Below, in pieces: positions 16,213-24,780 of a DNA stretch of 64,000 nucleotides. The notes beneath the pieces are model-generated. The model was given only the letters and a program-made list of their open reading frames with translations, had not been told where the DNA came from and made no database searches. The position numbers and the translations under genes are program-made. This DNA comes from JACPVU01 sp964373255 (lineage in GTDB: Archaea; Aenigmatarchaeota; Aenigmatarchaeia; GW2011-AR5). The DNA lies in the NCBI GenBank assembly GCA_964373255.1, contig CAYJTG010000005.1:32050-96049 (forward strand). Reading direction: 5' to 3'. How positions within the stretch are numbered: position 1 is the stretch's first letter; every line of letters starts with the position of its first letter.

Positions 16213-16335
16213 TTAGCTCCTAAGGTAACTCACTAGTGTATCAAAGACATTTAATCCTTGCAGACTCCACGTGGCAAAACAGCTCATTACGACTTCGTGG
16301 ACCTTGGCTCCTTCCAAGCTTCTCAGACCTCCCAT
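16213..16335 (-). pseudogene. Remnant of transposase C-terminus (IS66-like)
   Basis: A 40-residue frame reads MGGLRSLEGAK, VMSCFATWSLQG, LNVFDTLVSYLRS. This matches the usual C-terminal pattern of IS66-type transposases (RS-x2-GA, MS-x4-TW-x-LQG-x-NPF-x2-L). Nothing upstream encodes the DDE domain, so only the tail survives. It borders an AT-rich island of unknown genes and indicates past insertion-sequence activity. Confidence 0.5.
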
Positions 16336-16355
16336 GGTTTTCCTTTCTGCCTTAA

Positions 16356-16661
16356 TTATTGTTTCTGCCTTAATTGCAATTCTTTGATAATTTTGCCTTG
16401 AATTTCTGGATCACGCAATTCGTCAAGTTCAATTTCGTAGACTGGTTGATACCTCCTGCCATCTGTACCAATAATCTTGAATTTTGGACCCCAAATTCTC
16501 GTATGCCAATATTCTAAAATTGATTTTGGTGTATCTGAACTATCTAAATAAACCTCGTAAGGTTCAAATCCTAGTTTTCTAACTACCGTATCGATTCTAT
16601 ATAATGGTGTGTTAGCTTGTGTTTTGTATTTTGTCATATTGGGTTGTATTTCGTATTCCAT
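16356..16661 (-). CDS. Unknown 101-residue protein
   Basis: A soluble protein with no family I recognise. It has charged segments and a central DGRRYQPVYEIEL strand. The ATG at 16661 follows a GGGGGG ribosome-binding site at about 7 nt, which is preferred over the ATG five codons upstream. It is the last of three unknown genes on the minus strand (17655 to 16356) next to a transposase remnant, in an AT-rich stretch that looks acquired. Confidence 0.5.
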   Translation of the reverse strand: MEYEIQPNMTKYKTQANTPLYRIDTVVRKLGFEPYEVYLDSSDTPKSILEYWHTRIWGPKFKIIGTDGRRYQPVYEIELDELRDPEIQGKIIKELQLRQKQ

Positions 16662-16705
16662 AATTTTTCCCCCCATACAGTTCCAATCTGGAAATTTTGC
16701 ACTCT

Positions 16706-17143
16706 CTAACTGTATGATGCAATACCCCTCGAGCGTATATTATATAAAAGAGGAAATGTTCTCCTCTGGTAAATAAATGTGTAACCGTTAGCTTGTATTA
16801 AATCGAGATACCCATCTATCGCTGCACTTATTGCCCTCCTTATTGTATTGCCATTGTTTAATTTTGGTGTAAATGTCTTTATTTGTTCTTCAATCGAAAT
16901 TGACTCAAACTCGCTTTTTCGGATGTATTCTTCACTTCTAGGATCTTCTAATCCAGGCCATAGATGTAACTTAGGAAGACCTTTAAATTGAGGTGTTACA
17001 TGTTTTTTCCATTCAAGGTATATTTTTCCAATACCCGGAACTCTTTTTTCCATTCCGTCAATGAACTTCTCATATTCCTTGCTGTTAAATCCGGGGCTAA
17101 AAATATACCCGCACAGAGCGCCATAATTCCATCTTTCTATCAT
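16706..17143 (-). CDS. Unknown 145-residue protein
   Basis: No family recognised. It is a soluble mixed protein rich in Ile, Tyr and Lys, with an aromatic N-terminus (IERWNYGALCGYIF). Its ATG overlaps the stop of the upstream membrane-protein gene (ATGA, 17140-17143), so the two are translationally coupled and may act together. Confidence 0.5.
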   Translation of the reverse strand: MIERWNYGALCGYIFSPGFNSKEYEKFIDGMEKRVPGIGKIYLEWKKHVTPQFKGLPKLHLWPGLEDPRSEEYIRKSEFESISIEEQIKTFTPKLNNGNTIRRAISAAIDGYLDLIQANGYTFIYQRRTFPLLYNIRSRGIASYS

Positions 17144-17655
17144 TTTTGGTCGACTCCGTTTGATTTTTTTGTTTTTATGGTGGAGAATTCAGCATCATAT
17201 GTTTTGTCATCACAAACTATTCGAGCAACCGTATCATATGTTATTGTATTGCCTGTTATCCATCTATCTATAAAAATATAATTAATTCGGCCATCAATGA
17301 ATTTTTTCCCTCGACTATTATCCACGTTAACCCAGATTGCGGATCTATTGTCTATTCCTCTGGCTTTTATCTCTGGACTAAGAACCTCGTATATTTGAGA
17401 ATTCCACCCTTTAACTTGTAGTCTAGTCGTGGGGTCCAACCTATAATCTGATACAAGTTTACCCTCTAAAGTATCGCCATTTGAAGATATGAATCTTGTA
17501 ATTGGAATATTCTGCTCTATTGTTTGCTGTTTGCTTTTTTCTTTATTTTCACTATCACCCGTATATTGTTTAATTAAGTATCCTCCCACTAGTAATGCAA
17601 GTGAAAGTGCAGTCATATAAGGTAATTTTTTAATTCCTTTCATTTTAACACCCAT
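17140..17655 (-). CDS. Unknown membrane-anchored protein
   Basis: A 171-residue protein with one N-terminal transmembrane segment (about residues 11-27) and a polar region rich in Asn, Thr and Lys predicted outside the membrane. The ATG at 17643 (MKGIKK) is a possible alternative start. It is first in the three-gene minus-strand set and divergent from a TrmB regulator, which may control it. No family recognised. Confidence 0.5.
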   Translation of the reverse strand: MGVKMKGIKKLPYMTALSLALLVGGYLIKQYTGDSENKEKSKQQTIEQNIPITRFISSNGDTLEGKLVSDYRLDPTTRLQVKGWNSQIYEVLSPEIKARGIDNRSAIWVNVDNSRGKKFIDGRINYIFIDRWITGNTITYDTVARIVCDDKTYDAEFSTIKTKKSNGVDQK

Positions 17656-17705
17656 ATTAAAGTTAACTACTAAACAGATACAAGTAACCTAGTCTTTAAA
17701 TATAT

Positions 17706-17731
17706 TATGTGGTTGCTATAGATACCACATA
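17706..17731. promoter_or_regulatory. Palindromic operator candidate for TrmB regulator
   Basis: TATGTGGT-N10-ACCACATA is a perfect 8-bp inverted repeat overlapping the TATA-like CATATTTAAG that precedes the regulator's ATG at 17760. It sits in the divergent interval with the gene starting at 17655. This placement suits autoregulation and control of both directions. Confidence 0.5.
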
Positions 17732-17759
17732 TTTAAGGCTTACGAACCAGATAATTTTC

Positions 17760-18500
17760 ATGAAGACAGAAAACGAGGAAATTTTGCAGATGCTGGATTT
17801 AACAGAGATCGAGAGTAAGACTTATCTGACATTGCTAGATATAGGAACGTCTAAAGCAGGTACTATAAGCAATCGCGCGCATATTCATAGAAGAAATACT
17901 TATGACGCTCTGGAAAATTTATTACAGAAGGGGCTTGTCACGTCATTTGTTTCTAACAATCAAAAATTTTGGGCTGCTGTAAACCCAAAGAAATTATACC
18001 TCTTATTAAAAGAAAAAGAATACGCCATATCGAAAATAATGCCAGAGTTAATTTCTAACTTCAATTCCAATAAAGGCAAACAAATTGTAGAAGTATTTGA
18101 AGGTCTTGGGGGTATGAAAACATTTTTTGATGACATGGCTAACTCAAAGAAGGATGTGTACATGCTTTTTGCTACGGGGAGAGCTTATTTGAGAATGAAA
18201 TTGTACATGGAAAGCTGGGATAAAAGAATAAACAATTCAGGAATTAAAGTTAGAGTTCTTTTAAATTCGGATGCAATCAAAGAACCTTATCAAAATTATA
18301 AATATGGTGAAATTAAAATTTTGCAGAATACATTTTCACCTACGCAGATATTCATTTATGGCAATAAAACAGCTATTGCCATATGGTCGGATGAACCGAT
18401 AGCTGCCTTAATTACAAGCAATGAAATTACTAAAGGATTTAAAAAATATTTCGGTTTTCTTTGGAAATTTGGCAAAAGAGTTCATTATAATAAAATCTAA
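17760..18500 (+). CDS. TrmB-family transcriptional regulator
   Basis: A 246-residue regulator. An N-terminal winged helix (LTEIESKTYLTLLD, then HRRNTYDALENLLQKGLV) is followed by a linker helix and a C-terminal phospholipase-D-like sensor fold typical of short TrmB proteins lacking the large sugar-binding domain. The ATG at 17760 is preferred since it lies about 25-30 nt after a TATA-like box; the earlier frame start overlaps the operator. It is divergent from the unknown gene set at 17655-16356. The ligand is unknown. Confidence 0.85.
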   Translation: MKTENEEILQMLDLTEIESKTYLTLLDIGTSKAGTISNRAHIHRRNTYDALENLLQKGLVTSFVSNNQKFWAAVNPKKLYLLLKEKEYAISKIMPELISNFNSNKGKQIVEVFEGLGGMKTFFDDMANSKKDVYMLFATGRAYLRMKLYMESWDKRINNSGIKVRVLLNSDAIKEPYQNYKYGEIKILQNTFSPTQIFIYGNKTAIAIWSDEPIAALITSNEITKGFKKYFGFLWKFGKRVHYNKI

Positions 18501-18510
18501 GGAGATACAG

Positions 18511-18560
18511 GCATAGTCATGCAAGGAAATAATCAGTATATAATTATACCCTTGCTGACT
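18511..18560. repeat. Asymmetric hairpin, family G-like
   Basis: TAGTCATGCAAGG and CCTTGCTGACTA pair around an AT-rich loop containing ATAATCAGTATATAATTATA. It is followed directly by the next hairpin. Confidence 0.5.
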
Positions 18561-18612
18561 ATATGTGAAACCAGTCATAGCATGTCCAGATTATTTACTG
18601 GTTTCACTATAA
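18560..18612. repeat. Asymmetric hairpin, family G
   Basis: TATGTGAAACCAG pairs with CTGGTTTCACTATA around CATGTCCAGATTATTTA. It has the same architecture and largely the same sequence as the element inside the tRNA-Pro intron at 489-540. Confidence 0.7.
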
Positions 18613-18685
18613 ACCGCATTACAAACATCTTTATACAACATAGTTCTAACTTCTAACAGAAAACGATAAAAAATTATGAAAATGA

Positions 18686-19261
18686 CTATCCGGCTTTAAT
18701 TACTATCAGTTCTTCCCAGGGTATCTTTTTTCTTTTTATCGCGTCTGCTTTCATACCAACTTCTGAAAATAAGTCGATAACTTCTTTCTCTCCTGTCAGT
18801 GAAGAAATAATTATCAGCACGTTTCCGTTTTTTTTGAGGTAATCCTTGGCCTGTGAAACAAACAGTTCAATTATTTCCCTACCGGATGACCCACCGCTGT
18901 AAATTATGTCGTTTGGATCGTCCCCTATCGGCAGGTACGGCGGATTGAAAACGATGAGGTCAAACGTGCCCCTCACGTTTTCAAACATATCAGAAACAAA
19001 TGCCTTTACCACAACATTGTTCTTTGCTGCATTTTGATTTGTCGCTTCCACAGCAGCTGGATTTATGTCCACGGCAGAAACCAGAGCGCCTGATTTTGCC
19101 ATAATTATGGACAGCAAGCCGGAGCCGCATCCGACTTCAAGAGCGTTTCTGTTTTTTAGGGCTATATTTTCCAGTGCTTCTGCCAATAATTCTGAATCTT
19201 CCCTTGGATAGTAGACGTTGTCTGGCACGTCTAATTCCATGTCTTTGTAGAAGAATTTCAT
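18686..19261 (-). CDS. HemK2/Mtq2-type class I methyltransferase
   Basis: A 191-residue AdoMet methyltransferase. The order is YYPREDSELLAEAL (the HemK-family entry motif), ALEVGCGSGLLSI motif I, AVDINPAA, and the catalytic NPPYLP. This matches the archaeal HemK/PrmC-like family that methylates glutamine in release factor aRF1 (with Trm112 in known cases). ATG at 19261 is preferred; the longer frame adds a hydrophobic stretch not found in the family. It is divergent from GluRS. Confidence 0.88.
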   Translation of the reverse strand: MKFFYKDMELDVPDNVYYPREDSELLAEALENIALKNRNALEVGCGSGLLSIIMAKSGALVSAVDINPAAVEATNQNAAKNNVVVKAFVSDMFENVRGTFDLIVFNPPYLPIGDDPNDIIYSGGSSGREIIELFVSQAKDYLKKNGNVLIIISSLTGEKEVIDLFSEVGMKADAIKRKKIPWEELIVIKAG

Positions 19262-19376
19262 GGAATAACTAACAAAGAGAAAGATTAAAAATGAAGAAAC
19301 AATCATCATAAAGAAATATTACAGAGAACAGCTTCAATAATAAAGGTATTTGAAGTTGTTTAACTATAATTAATCA

Positions 19377-21035
19377 ATGGTTGATTCTGTTGACAATATT
19401 GTGCGAAAATACACCCTCGTAAATGCCACCGAGCACGAGGGCAACGCGCAGCCGAAAAGCGTTCTTGGGAAGATCCTCGGAGAATACCCAGAGCTCAGGA
19501 CGCAGATATTTGAGCTCAGGACAAAGATAGAGAATGCGGTCCATGAAATTAACAAGCTCGGTCTTGTGCGGCAAAAGAAGGAGCTGGAGGAATTAGGCGG
19601 CTACGCGCCTCAGGCAAGGATAGAAAAGAAGGGGCTTCCTGAATTGGAGCGCGGTCGTGAGAAGTTTGTTGTCAGGTTCGCACCAAACCCAGACGGCGCA
19701 TTGCATATAGGCAACGCACGGCCCGCTATTCTGTCCGATGAGTATGCAAAAAAATACCACGGAAAATTCATCCTGCGCTTTGACGATACAGACCCAAAGG
19801 TAAAGACAGCTGAAAAAAAATTCTACAAATGGATACGGGAAGACCTCAAGTGGCTGAAGATTCGCGTTAACCAGGAGATAATTGCATCAAAGCGCCTGAA
19901 GTTATATTATAGCATAGCCCAAAAGCTTATTCAGGTCAAAGGCGCGTACGTCTGCACGTGCAATCCTGATAGCTGGAAAAAAATGAGAGACCACGAAAGG
20001 GCGTGCCAGTGCAGAAACCTCGACTTCAAAATTCAAATGAAGCGCTGGAAAGCAATGTTAAAGCATAAATACAAGGAAGGCCAGGCCGTGCTTCGCGTCA
20101 AGACGGACATGGATGCAAAGAACCCCGCCGTAAGAGACTGGCCCGCTTTCCGCATTGTCGACAAACCAGACCATCCGCTGCAGAAAAAAGCAAAGCTCTG
20201 GCCGCTCTATAATTTTGCATCAGCCGTTGACGACCACCTGACAGGCGTTACGCATATATTTCGCGGGCAAGAACATTCAACAAATGAAGTGAAACAGCGG
20301 TACTTCTACCAGCATATGAAGTGGAATTATCCCGTTGTCGTGACACTGGGAAGATTCTCGCTGTCGGGCATGGTATTGAGCAAGAGCCAAATAAAAGAGG
20401 GCATCGAAAAACACAGATTCAGGGACTGGGATGACGTAAGGGTTGGAACTCTGCGAGCTTTGCGCCGCCGTGGGTTTCAGTCAGAATCTATCAGGCAGAT
20501 TATTGTTGATATAGGGCCGAAGCCGTCGGACATCACGATTTCTTTTGAAAATCTTTCAGCCTATAATCGCAAAATCATTGATAGAAGTGCCAATCGCTAT
20601 TTCTTTGTGGCAAACCCGAAGAAGATAGAGATAAAGGGCATGAAGATCAAGAAAGCACGAATACCGCTGCACCCCGATGATAAAAGGCGCGGATACAGGA
20701 GTTTCTACCTTACATCAACATTTTTTATAGATGAAAAGGATTTTGTCGCATACAAGGGCGTTGAAATAAGGTTGAAGGAGCTCTGCAACGTTAAGCTTGA
20801 TGACCGGAGCGAATTCACCGGTGCACAACTCAAGGCAACGCCAAAAATACAGTGGGTGCCCGCAAAGCACTGCATTGTACGTGTAGTAATGCCAAACAAG
20901 GAGATCAAGGGCTACGGGGAAATAAACCTGCTCAAAACAAGGACCGGTGATATTGTCCAGTTCGAGCGCTTTGGATTCGTGCGCATCGAGAAGATCCAGG
21001 GCAAGAATGTCGTCGCAGTTTTCGGGCACGAGTGA
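19377..21035 (+). CDS. gltX: Glutamyl-tRNA synthetase (archaeal type)
   Basis: A 552-residue class I synthetase of the archaeal/eukaryotic GlxRS branch. The HIGH-like motif is PNPDGALHIGN near residues 102-112 and the KMSKS-like motif is MVLSKSQI near 331. A GluRS-typical beta-barrel anticodon-binding region fills the C-terminal 200 residues. An archaeal-type N-terminal extension of about 90 residues is present. It charges tRNA-Glu and perhaps tRNA-Gln, if Gln-tRNA is made by amidation. Confidence 0.95.
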   Translation: MVDSVDNIVRKYTLVNATEHEGNAQPKSVLGKILGEYPELRTQIFELRTKIENAVHEINKLGLVRQKKELEELGGYAPQARIEKKGLPELERGREKFVVRFAPNPDGALHIGNARPAILSDEYAKKYHGKFILRFDDTDPKVKTAEKKFYKWIREDLKWLKIRVNQEIIASKRLKLYYSIAQKLIQVKGAYVCTCNPDSWKKMRDHERACQCRNLDFKIQMKRWKAMLKHKYKEGQAVLRVKTDMDAKNPAVRDWPAFRIVDKPDHPLQKKAKLWPLYNFASAVDDHLTGVTHIFRGQEHSTNEVKQRYFYQHMKWNYPVVVTLGRFSLSGMVLSKSQIKEGIEKHRFRDWDDVRVGTLRALRRRGFQSESIRQIIVDIGPKPSDITISFENLSAYNRKIIDRSANRYFFVANPKKIEIKGMKIKKARIPLHPDDKRRGYRSFYLTSTFFIDEKDFVAYKGVEIRLKELCNVKLDDRSEFTGAQLKATPKIQWVPAKHCIVRVVMPNKEIKGYGEINLLKTRTGDIVQFERFGFVRIEKIQGKNVVAVFGHE

Positions 21036-21037
21036 AA

Positions 21038-21205
21038 CTACATTAAGGGAAAAGAACAGATAGAAGTTGCTTCGCAACTTCAGTTTGTCTTTCCCTTAAA
21101 ATGCTCAAAGAACCGAAGGTTCTTTGACATCTGCAAAGAAGCATAGCTTCTTTGAGATTCCGAAAAGCTTTGCTTTCTGAGCATCTAGACTTAATCCTTT
21201 CCTGA
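21038..21205 (+). repeat. Family C multi-hairpin repeat, copy 2, with nested family D
   Basis: It begins CTACATTAAGGGA and ends TCTAGACTTAATCCTTTCCTGA like the other copies. The first arm contains a family D hairpin (21056-21089). The second half has three radial hairpins (AAAGAACC, AAAGAAGC and AAAGC arms) instead of two, closed by TGCTCA/TGAGCA. It starts 3 nt after the gltX stop. The remaining bases to 21382 hold only AT-rich sequence and the presumed promoter of the transporter gene. Confidence 0.75.
21056..21089. repeat. Family D hairpin module
   Basis: GATAGA, then stem AAGTTG/CAACTT, then TCAGTTTGT. The same flanks with other stems occur at 25375 and 29585. Confidence 0.65.
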
Positions 21206-21382
21206 ATATTTTCTCATAAACTTCCCTATAATCAGCAGATCTTCACCTTTTGCAAAATGGCTTTTCAGTTTTCCTTCTTTGAAATCTCCATATTCCTTGA
21301 AAAACGGAAAATATTGTAGAAATAGAATAGTAATTACAAATAGTACAAAATATTCTTATACTACCTAAAACCAGTATTAATC

Positions 21383-22255
21383 ATGTCGGTCGAACTAGGC
21401 ATTCTCTTCGCATTAGCAGCCCTGATTTTCTGGGGTTTCGGCGATTTTCTTATTCAGAGATCAACAAGAAAATTCGGAGACTGGGAAACATTATTTATTA
21501 TTACAACATTTGGTGCAGTCATCCTAACGCCGTTTGTTTACAACGACCCGCAATTTGCACTTTTGTTCGACGACAAAACATTTCTTATGTTCATAGGTAT
21601 ATCTGTAGTTCTCCTGATCGCAGCCATTCTGGATTTCGAAGCACTCAAAAAAGGCAAGATCGCGGTTGTCGAACCTATTTATGCCCTTGAGGTCCCGATA
21701 TCCGCTATTTTAGCACTTATGATAATTAACGAGTCGATAGAATTTCTGCAGATAATTGTCCTATCGATACTTGTAATAGGCTTGATCATGATTTCGCTGA
21801 AGTCCCATCATTTTTCAAGGAGGGCATGGGTCGAGAAAGGTGTTGTTCTTGCGGTCATCGCCACAATTTTTATGGGTTCTGTTAATTTCCTTATAGGGTT
21901 TGCGTCAAGGATCACAAATCCGCTTTTGGCCAACTGGTTTGTTGACGTGTTTCTGGCGGTAATCAGCCTGTTTTACATCATGTCGAATAAAAGATTCTCT
22001 AAACTGTTGAGCGATTTCAAAGGCAACAAACAACTCATCCTGGCTGTAAGTACTTTTGACAATCTCGCCTGGATTGCCTTCGCAATTGCGACGACCTTTA
22101 TACCGATTGTAATTGCACTCGGATTTTCAGAAAGTTATATAGCGCTTGCTGCCCTTCTCGGCTTCTTAATAAACAAGGAGAGGCTTATGAAGCATCAAAA
22201 AATCGGCCTTGTTATCGTACTATTAAGTGCTTCTGCCCTCGCACTTATAATATGA
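21383..22255 (+). CDS. DMT-superfamily (EamA) transporter
   Basis: A 290-residue integral membrane protein with about ten transmembrane helices in two EamA repeats (residues 5-140 and 150-290). The conserved Glu-Pro of repeat 1 is VVEPIYALE. EamA proteins export or import small metabolites; the substrate cannot be named. The stop codon lies inside the first bases of a family F hairpin, showing insertion right at the gene end. Confidence 0.87.
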   Translation: MSVELGILFALAALIFWGFGDFLIQRSTRKFGDWETLFIITTFGAVILTPFVYNDPQFALLFDDKTFLMFIGISVVLLIAAILDFEALKKGKIAVVEPIYALEVPISAILALMIINESIEFLQIIVLSILVIGLIMISLKSHHFSRRAWVEKGVVLAVIATIFMGSVNFLIGFASRITNPLLANWFVDVFLAVISLFYIMSNKRFSKLLSDFKGNKQLILAVSTFDNLAWIAFAIATTFIPIVIALGFSESYIALAALLGFLINKERLMKHQKIGLVIVLLSASALALII

Positions 22256-22291
22256 TCCAAATAAATAATCAGGATACTAAATTTGGATCAC
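22253..22291. repeat. Family F hairpin, copy 1
   Basis: TGATCCAAAT and ATTTGGATCA pair around an AAATAATCAGGATACTA-like loop. A near-identical copy lies at 30972-31013. It overlaps the stop codon of the DMT transporter and lies upstream of the FAD synthase gene. Confidence 0.7.
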
Positions 22292-22315
22292 AGTAGTTCA
22301 TTAATAATGACAATC

Positions 22316-22696
22316 ATGAAAAAAATCGTCCTCACAGGCGGAAAGTTCAACAGGATCCATCCCGGCCATACCTGGCTGCTGAAAAAAGCGAAGAAACTTG
22401 GATACCTTGTAGTCGTTATTGCAAATGATACCCATAATAAAAGGCGTTATGCCGTTTCTGCTGCAGTAAGGAAGAGAAATTTGCAGAAGTTAAAAATCGC
22501 GGACAAGGTTGTTATAGGTGATCCTAAAAGATTCTCAAAAGTTGTCAATCAATTTCATCCTGATGTTATTGTCCTCGGATACGACCAGAAGCTGCCTGAC
22601 AAGGAAACGAAAGAGACCGTGAGGAAGATGAAGATAAAAATTATTAAGTTCAGGAAATACGGGAATTATAAAACGAGAAAACTAGCATTAAGCTAA
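22316..22696 (+). CDS. ribL: Archaeal FAD synthase (RibL-like nucleotidyltransferase)
   Basis: A 126-residue nucleotidyltransferase. GGKFNRIHPGH at residues 8-18 is the HxGH-type nucleotide-binding motif; VVIANDTHN, the Arg-rich VRKRNLQKL and VLGYDQK follow. This matches archaeal RibL, which adenylates FMN to FAD. Related glycerol-3-phosphate cytidylyltransferases share the fold, so some doubt on substrate remains. The ATG at 22316 starts the family domain; the longer frame is encoded by the adjacent repeat. Confidence 0.85.
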   Translation: MKKIVLTGGKFNRIHPGHTWLLKKAKKLGYLVVVIANDTHNKRRYAVSAAVRKRNLQKLKIADKVVIGDPKRFSKVVNQFHPDVIVLGYDQKLPDKETKETVRKMKIKIIKFRKYGNYKTRKLALS

Positions 22697-22709
22697 TTTT
22701 AATTCATTT

Positions 22710-23306
22710 TCATAATTCATTTATCTTCTTCTCAGAAATAGGGCCTTTCCTCAGGATTTTTTTATCTAAGACGTCGTAAACAGTCGATGGCTTTCGTTTT
22801 GCTAAATTGCCCCCGTCTATTATCAGATCGATTTTGTGGCTGAATATCCTTATAACATCCTTTATTTTATACAAATCGCCTTCGCCTGATATGTTTGCAG
22901 ACGTCGTTGTTATCGGCTTGCCGAATTTTCTTATTAATGACAGAACAAATTTATGATCCGGGATCCTGAAGCCTATTTTCTTAGTAGGTTTGGCCTTGCT
23001 TTCTACTATCAGCGTAAGCGGTCCTGGCAAGAACGCTTTTGCAAGTTTTTCAGCGTCTTTTGTTATTACAAGATATTTCTTTGCCATTTTCAAGTCAGAA
23101 AAGGCGACCGATATCTTTTTTGACTTGCTTCTCTTCTTTATTGCTATGATTTTTTTTACCGCCCTGTCATTTGTGGCATCTGCGCCTAGGCCGTAGCTGG
23201 TTTCTGTCGGATAAACAATAATACTGCCACTAGTAAGAGCAGATATTGCGCGTTCGATGGCTTTTTTGTTTGTCACTTTTATTATTTCTGTCATCTTTAA
23301 CACCAT
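22710..23306 (-). CDS. sua5: L-threonylcarbamoyladenylate synthase (Sua5/YrdC)
   Basis: A 198-residue YrdC-domain enzyme. VYPTETSYGLGADA near residues 32-45, the KKRSKSKKISVAF loop, GPLTLI and TTSANISGEGD are the signatures of Sua5/TsaC. It makes threonylcarbamoyl-AMP from threonine, bicarbonate and ATP for t6A37 of ANN-decoding tRNAs. It lacks the extra Sua5 C-terminal domain, so it is a TsaC-length enzyme. Kae1, the transferase subunit, is encoded 2 kb away. ATG at 23294 is an alternative start. Confidence 0.93.
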   Translation of the reverse strand: MVLKMTEIIKVTNKKAIERAISALTSGSIIVYPTETSYGLGADATNDRAVKKIIAIKKRSKSKKISVAFSDLKMAKKYLVITKDAEKLAKAFLPGPLTLIVESKAKPTKKIGFRIPDHKFVLSLIRKFGKPITTTSANISGEGDLYKIKDVIRIFSHKIDLIIDGGNLAKRKPSTVYDVLDKKILRKGPISEKKINEL

Positions 23307-23370
23307 AGTATGATCATTTATGATAATTAGTTATGTGTTGAAGAGAAATGCATGCGATTACAAGCGCATT

Positions 23371-24411
23371 TCATTTTTTCACCTTTTCCAGATTAGTCAA
23401 GCGCAAACCGACAAGACGTATTTTCTTCTTTGAGTTCTGAAAGTGTGATAACAAATCATCAGCAGCATTTTTAACGTCGTCTATCGTTATGTCACTGTTT
23501 TTTAACGATTTCTGTTTTGTGTGCGTTTCAAAATCCCCGAACCTTATCTTCAGCACAACTGTTTTGAATGTGTAGCCAGCGTTTGTTGCTGTTTCATATA
23601 TTTCTTTTGCTGTATCATCTAAGACGACCTTTATTAAATTAAAATCGCCTGTATCCTTTTCAAAAGTAACCTCTCTGCCGATTGACTTGCTCTCCACGTG
23701 CTCAACAATATCGCTGTTGTCAATGCCATGAGCGTAGTGGTACATTACCAGTCCGGATTTGCCAAATATTTCCTTCAGCCTGTTCTGGTCGTAATTAGCA
23801 ATATCGCCTATTGTTTTTATTCCTATGCTATTCAAAACAGCTTCTGTTTTTGGGCCGACCCCGTATAGCTTTCTTGCAGATAGCGGATGAAGAAAATCTT
23901 CTACGTCTTCTGGTCTTACGACAGTAAGACCGTCTGGCTTTTTGAAGTCGCTTGCAATTTTCGCAATCAATTTATTGGGGCCTACGCCTATGGAACACGT
24001 AAGCCGCTCTTTTTGTAGGATTTCTTTTTTTATTTTCTTCGCCAGCAGCTCTGCGTCTTCATAGGTTCTTACTTTTTTTGGTATCAGAAACGCCTCGTCT
24101 ATTCCTGCCAATTGAAATTTTTCTGCATATTTTTTGGCAATATTCATGACACCTTCAGAGACCCTCCAGTAGAGCTCGAAATTTACGGGAAGAAATACCG
24201 CTTGAGGGCACAGTCTGTATGCCTTTGAAATCGGCATACCTGAACGCACACCAAATTCTCTGGCCCTGTAATTGCACGTCGAAACAACCCCGCGGCCTTT
24301 TCCTTGCTTCGGGTCTGCTCCCACGACAACAGGCTTGCTCTTTATTTCCGGTCTTTCTCGCTCTTCAACAGCCGAGAAGAAGGCGTCCATGTCAATGTGA
24401 AAGACTATCAT
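23371..24411 (-). CDS. dinB: Y-family DNA polymerase IV (Dbh/Dpo4-like)
   Basis: A 346-residue translesion polymerase. HIDMDAFFSAVE near residues 5-16 and GIDEAFL near 104 carry the catalytic carboxylates; a thumb with helix-hairpin-helix (LYGVGPKTEAVL) and a little-finger domain follow. The extreme C-terminus is basic and hydrophobic (IRLVGLRLTNLEKV) and could be a sliding-clamp peptide, though a classical PIP box is not obvious. It bypasses damaged template bases. Confidence 0.95.
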   Translation of the reverse strand: MIVFHIDMDAFFSAVEERERPEIKSKPVVVGADPKQGKGRGVVSTCNYRAREFGVRSGMPISKAYRLCPQAVFLPVNFELYWRVSEGVMNIAKKYAEKFQLAGIDEAFLIPKKVRTYEDAELLAKKIKKEILQKERLTCSIGVGPNKLIAKIASDFKKPDGLTVVRPEDVEDFLHPLSARKLYGVGPKTEAVLNSIGIKTIGDIANYDQNRLKEIFGKSGLVMYHYAHGIDNSDIVEHVESKSIGREVTFEKDTGDFNLIKVVLDDTAKEIYETATNAGYTFKTVVLKIRFGDFETHTKQKSLKNSDITIDDVKNAADDLLSHFQNSKKKIRLVGLRLTNLEKVKK

Positions 24412-24449
24412 AAAGTTAAGATAAGAAGGAAATTATTAAAAATCAGCTA

Positions 24450-24749
24450 TTAGGACACTTTTGTAATCACTATGTCATTAGAGTGCTTTAGTCTTATTTT
24501 TTCCTCATCAACATCTGACATAGATCTGTTTAAAGTTATGCGTATTTTTTTACTAGAATTGTTATGGCTTGTAATAGGATAAACCAAATGAACGTGATAC
24601 CCTTGTTCTTTAATCGTACTTAATAAAAAATCAGGGTCGTACCCATTATTTAATTGGAATATATATACTGGTTTACCTTTGTATACGCGCTCGTCAAGTG
24701 TTGTACGCATTGCAAAAAGGGTCCATAGCAGTTCAGAAGTATAGCCCAT
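24450..24749 (-). CDS. Unknown 99-residue protein
   Basis: A small soluble alpha/beta protein with no family I recognise. A start at the internal Met (MRTTLDERVYKGKP) would remove a hydrophobic prefix. It lies between the polymerase and a membrane-anchored Cys-rich protein on the same strand. Coding status is supported by length and lack of a better overlapping frame only. Confidence 0.45.
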   Translation of the reverse strand: MGYTSELLWTLFAMRTTLDERVYKGKPVYIFQLNNGYDPDFLLSTIKEQGYHVHLVYPITSHNNSSKKIRITLNRSMSDVDEEKIRLKHSNDIVITKVS

Positions 24750-24780
24750 TAAATTCTGATGATTTCTATCTTTTTAAGCC

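Noticed and set aside
16213..16335. The IS66-like remnant as the source of the MITEs
   Set aside because: IS66 also gives 8-bp duplications, but its known ends begin GTAA and do not resemble the GGCTCTG or GGCACTG termini seen here.
21187..21349. Minus-strand frame resembling a membrane-protein end (LFVITILFLQYFPFFKEYG)
   Set aside because: It has no start codon, lies in AT-rich intergenic DNA and ends within repeat C. A chance open frame is as likely as a remnant.
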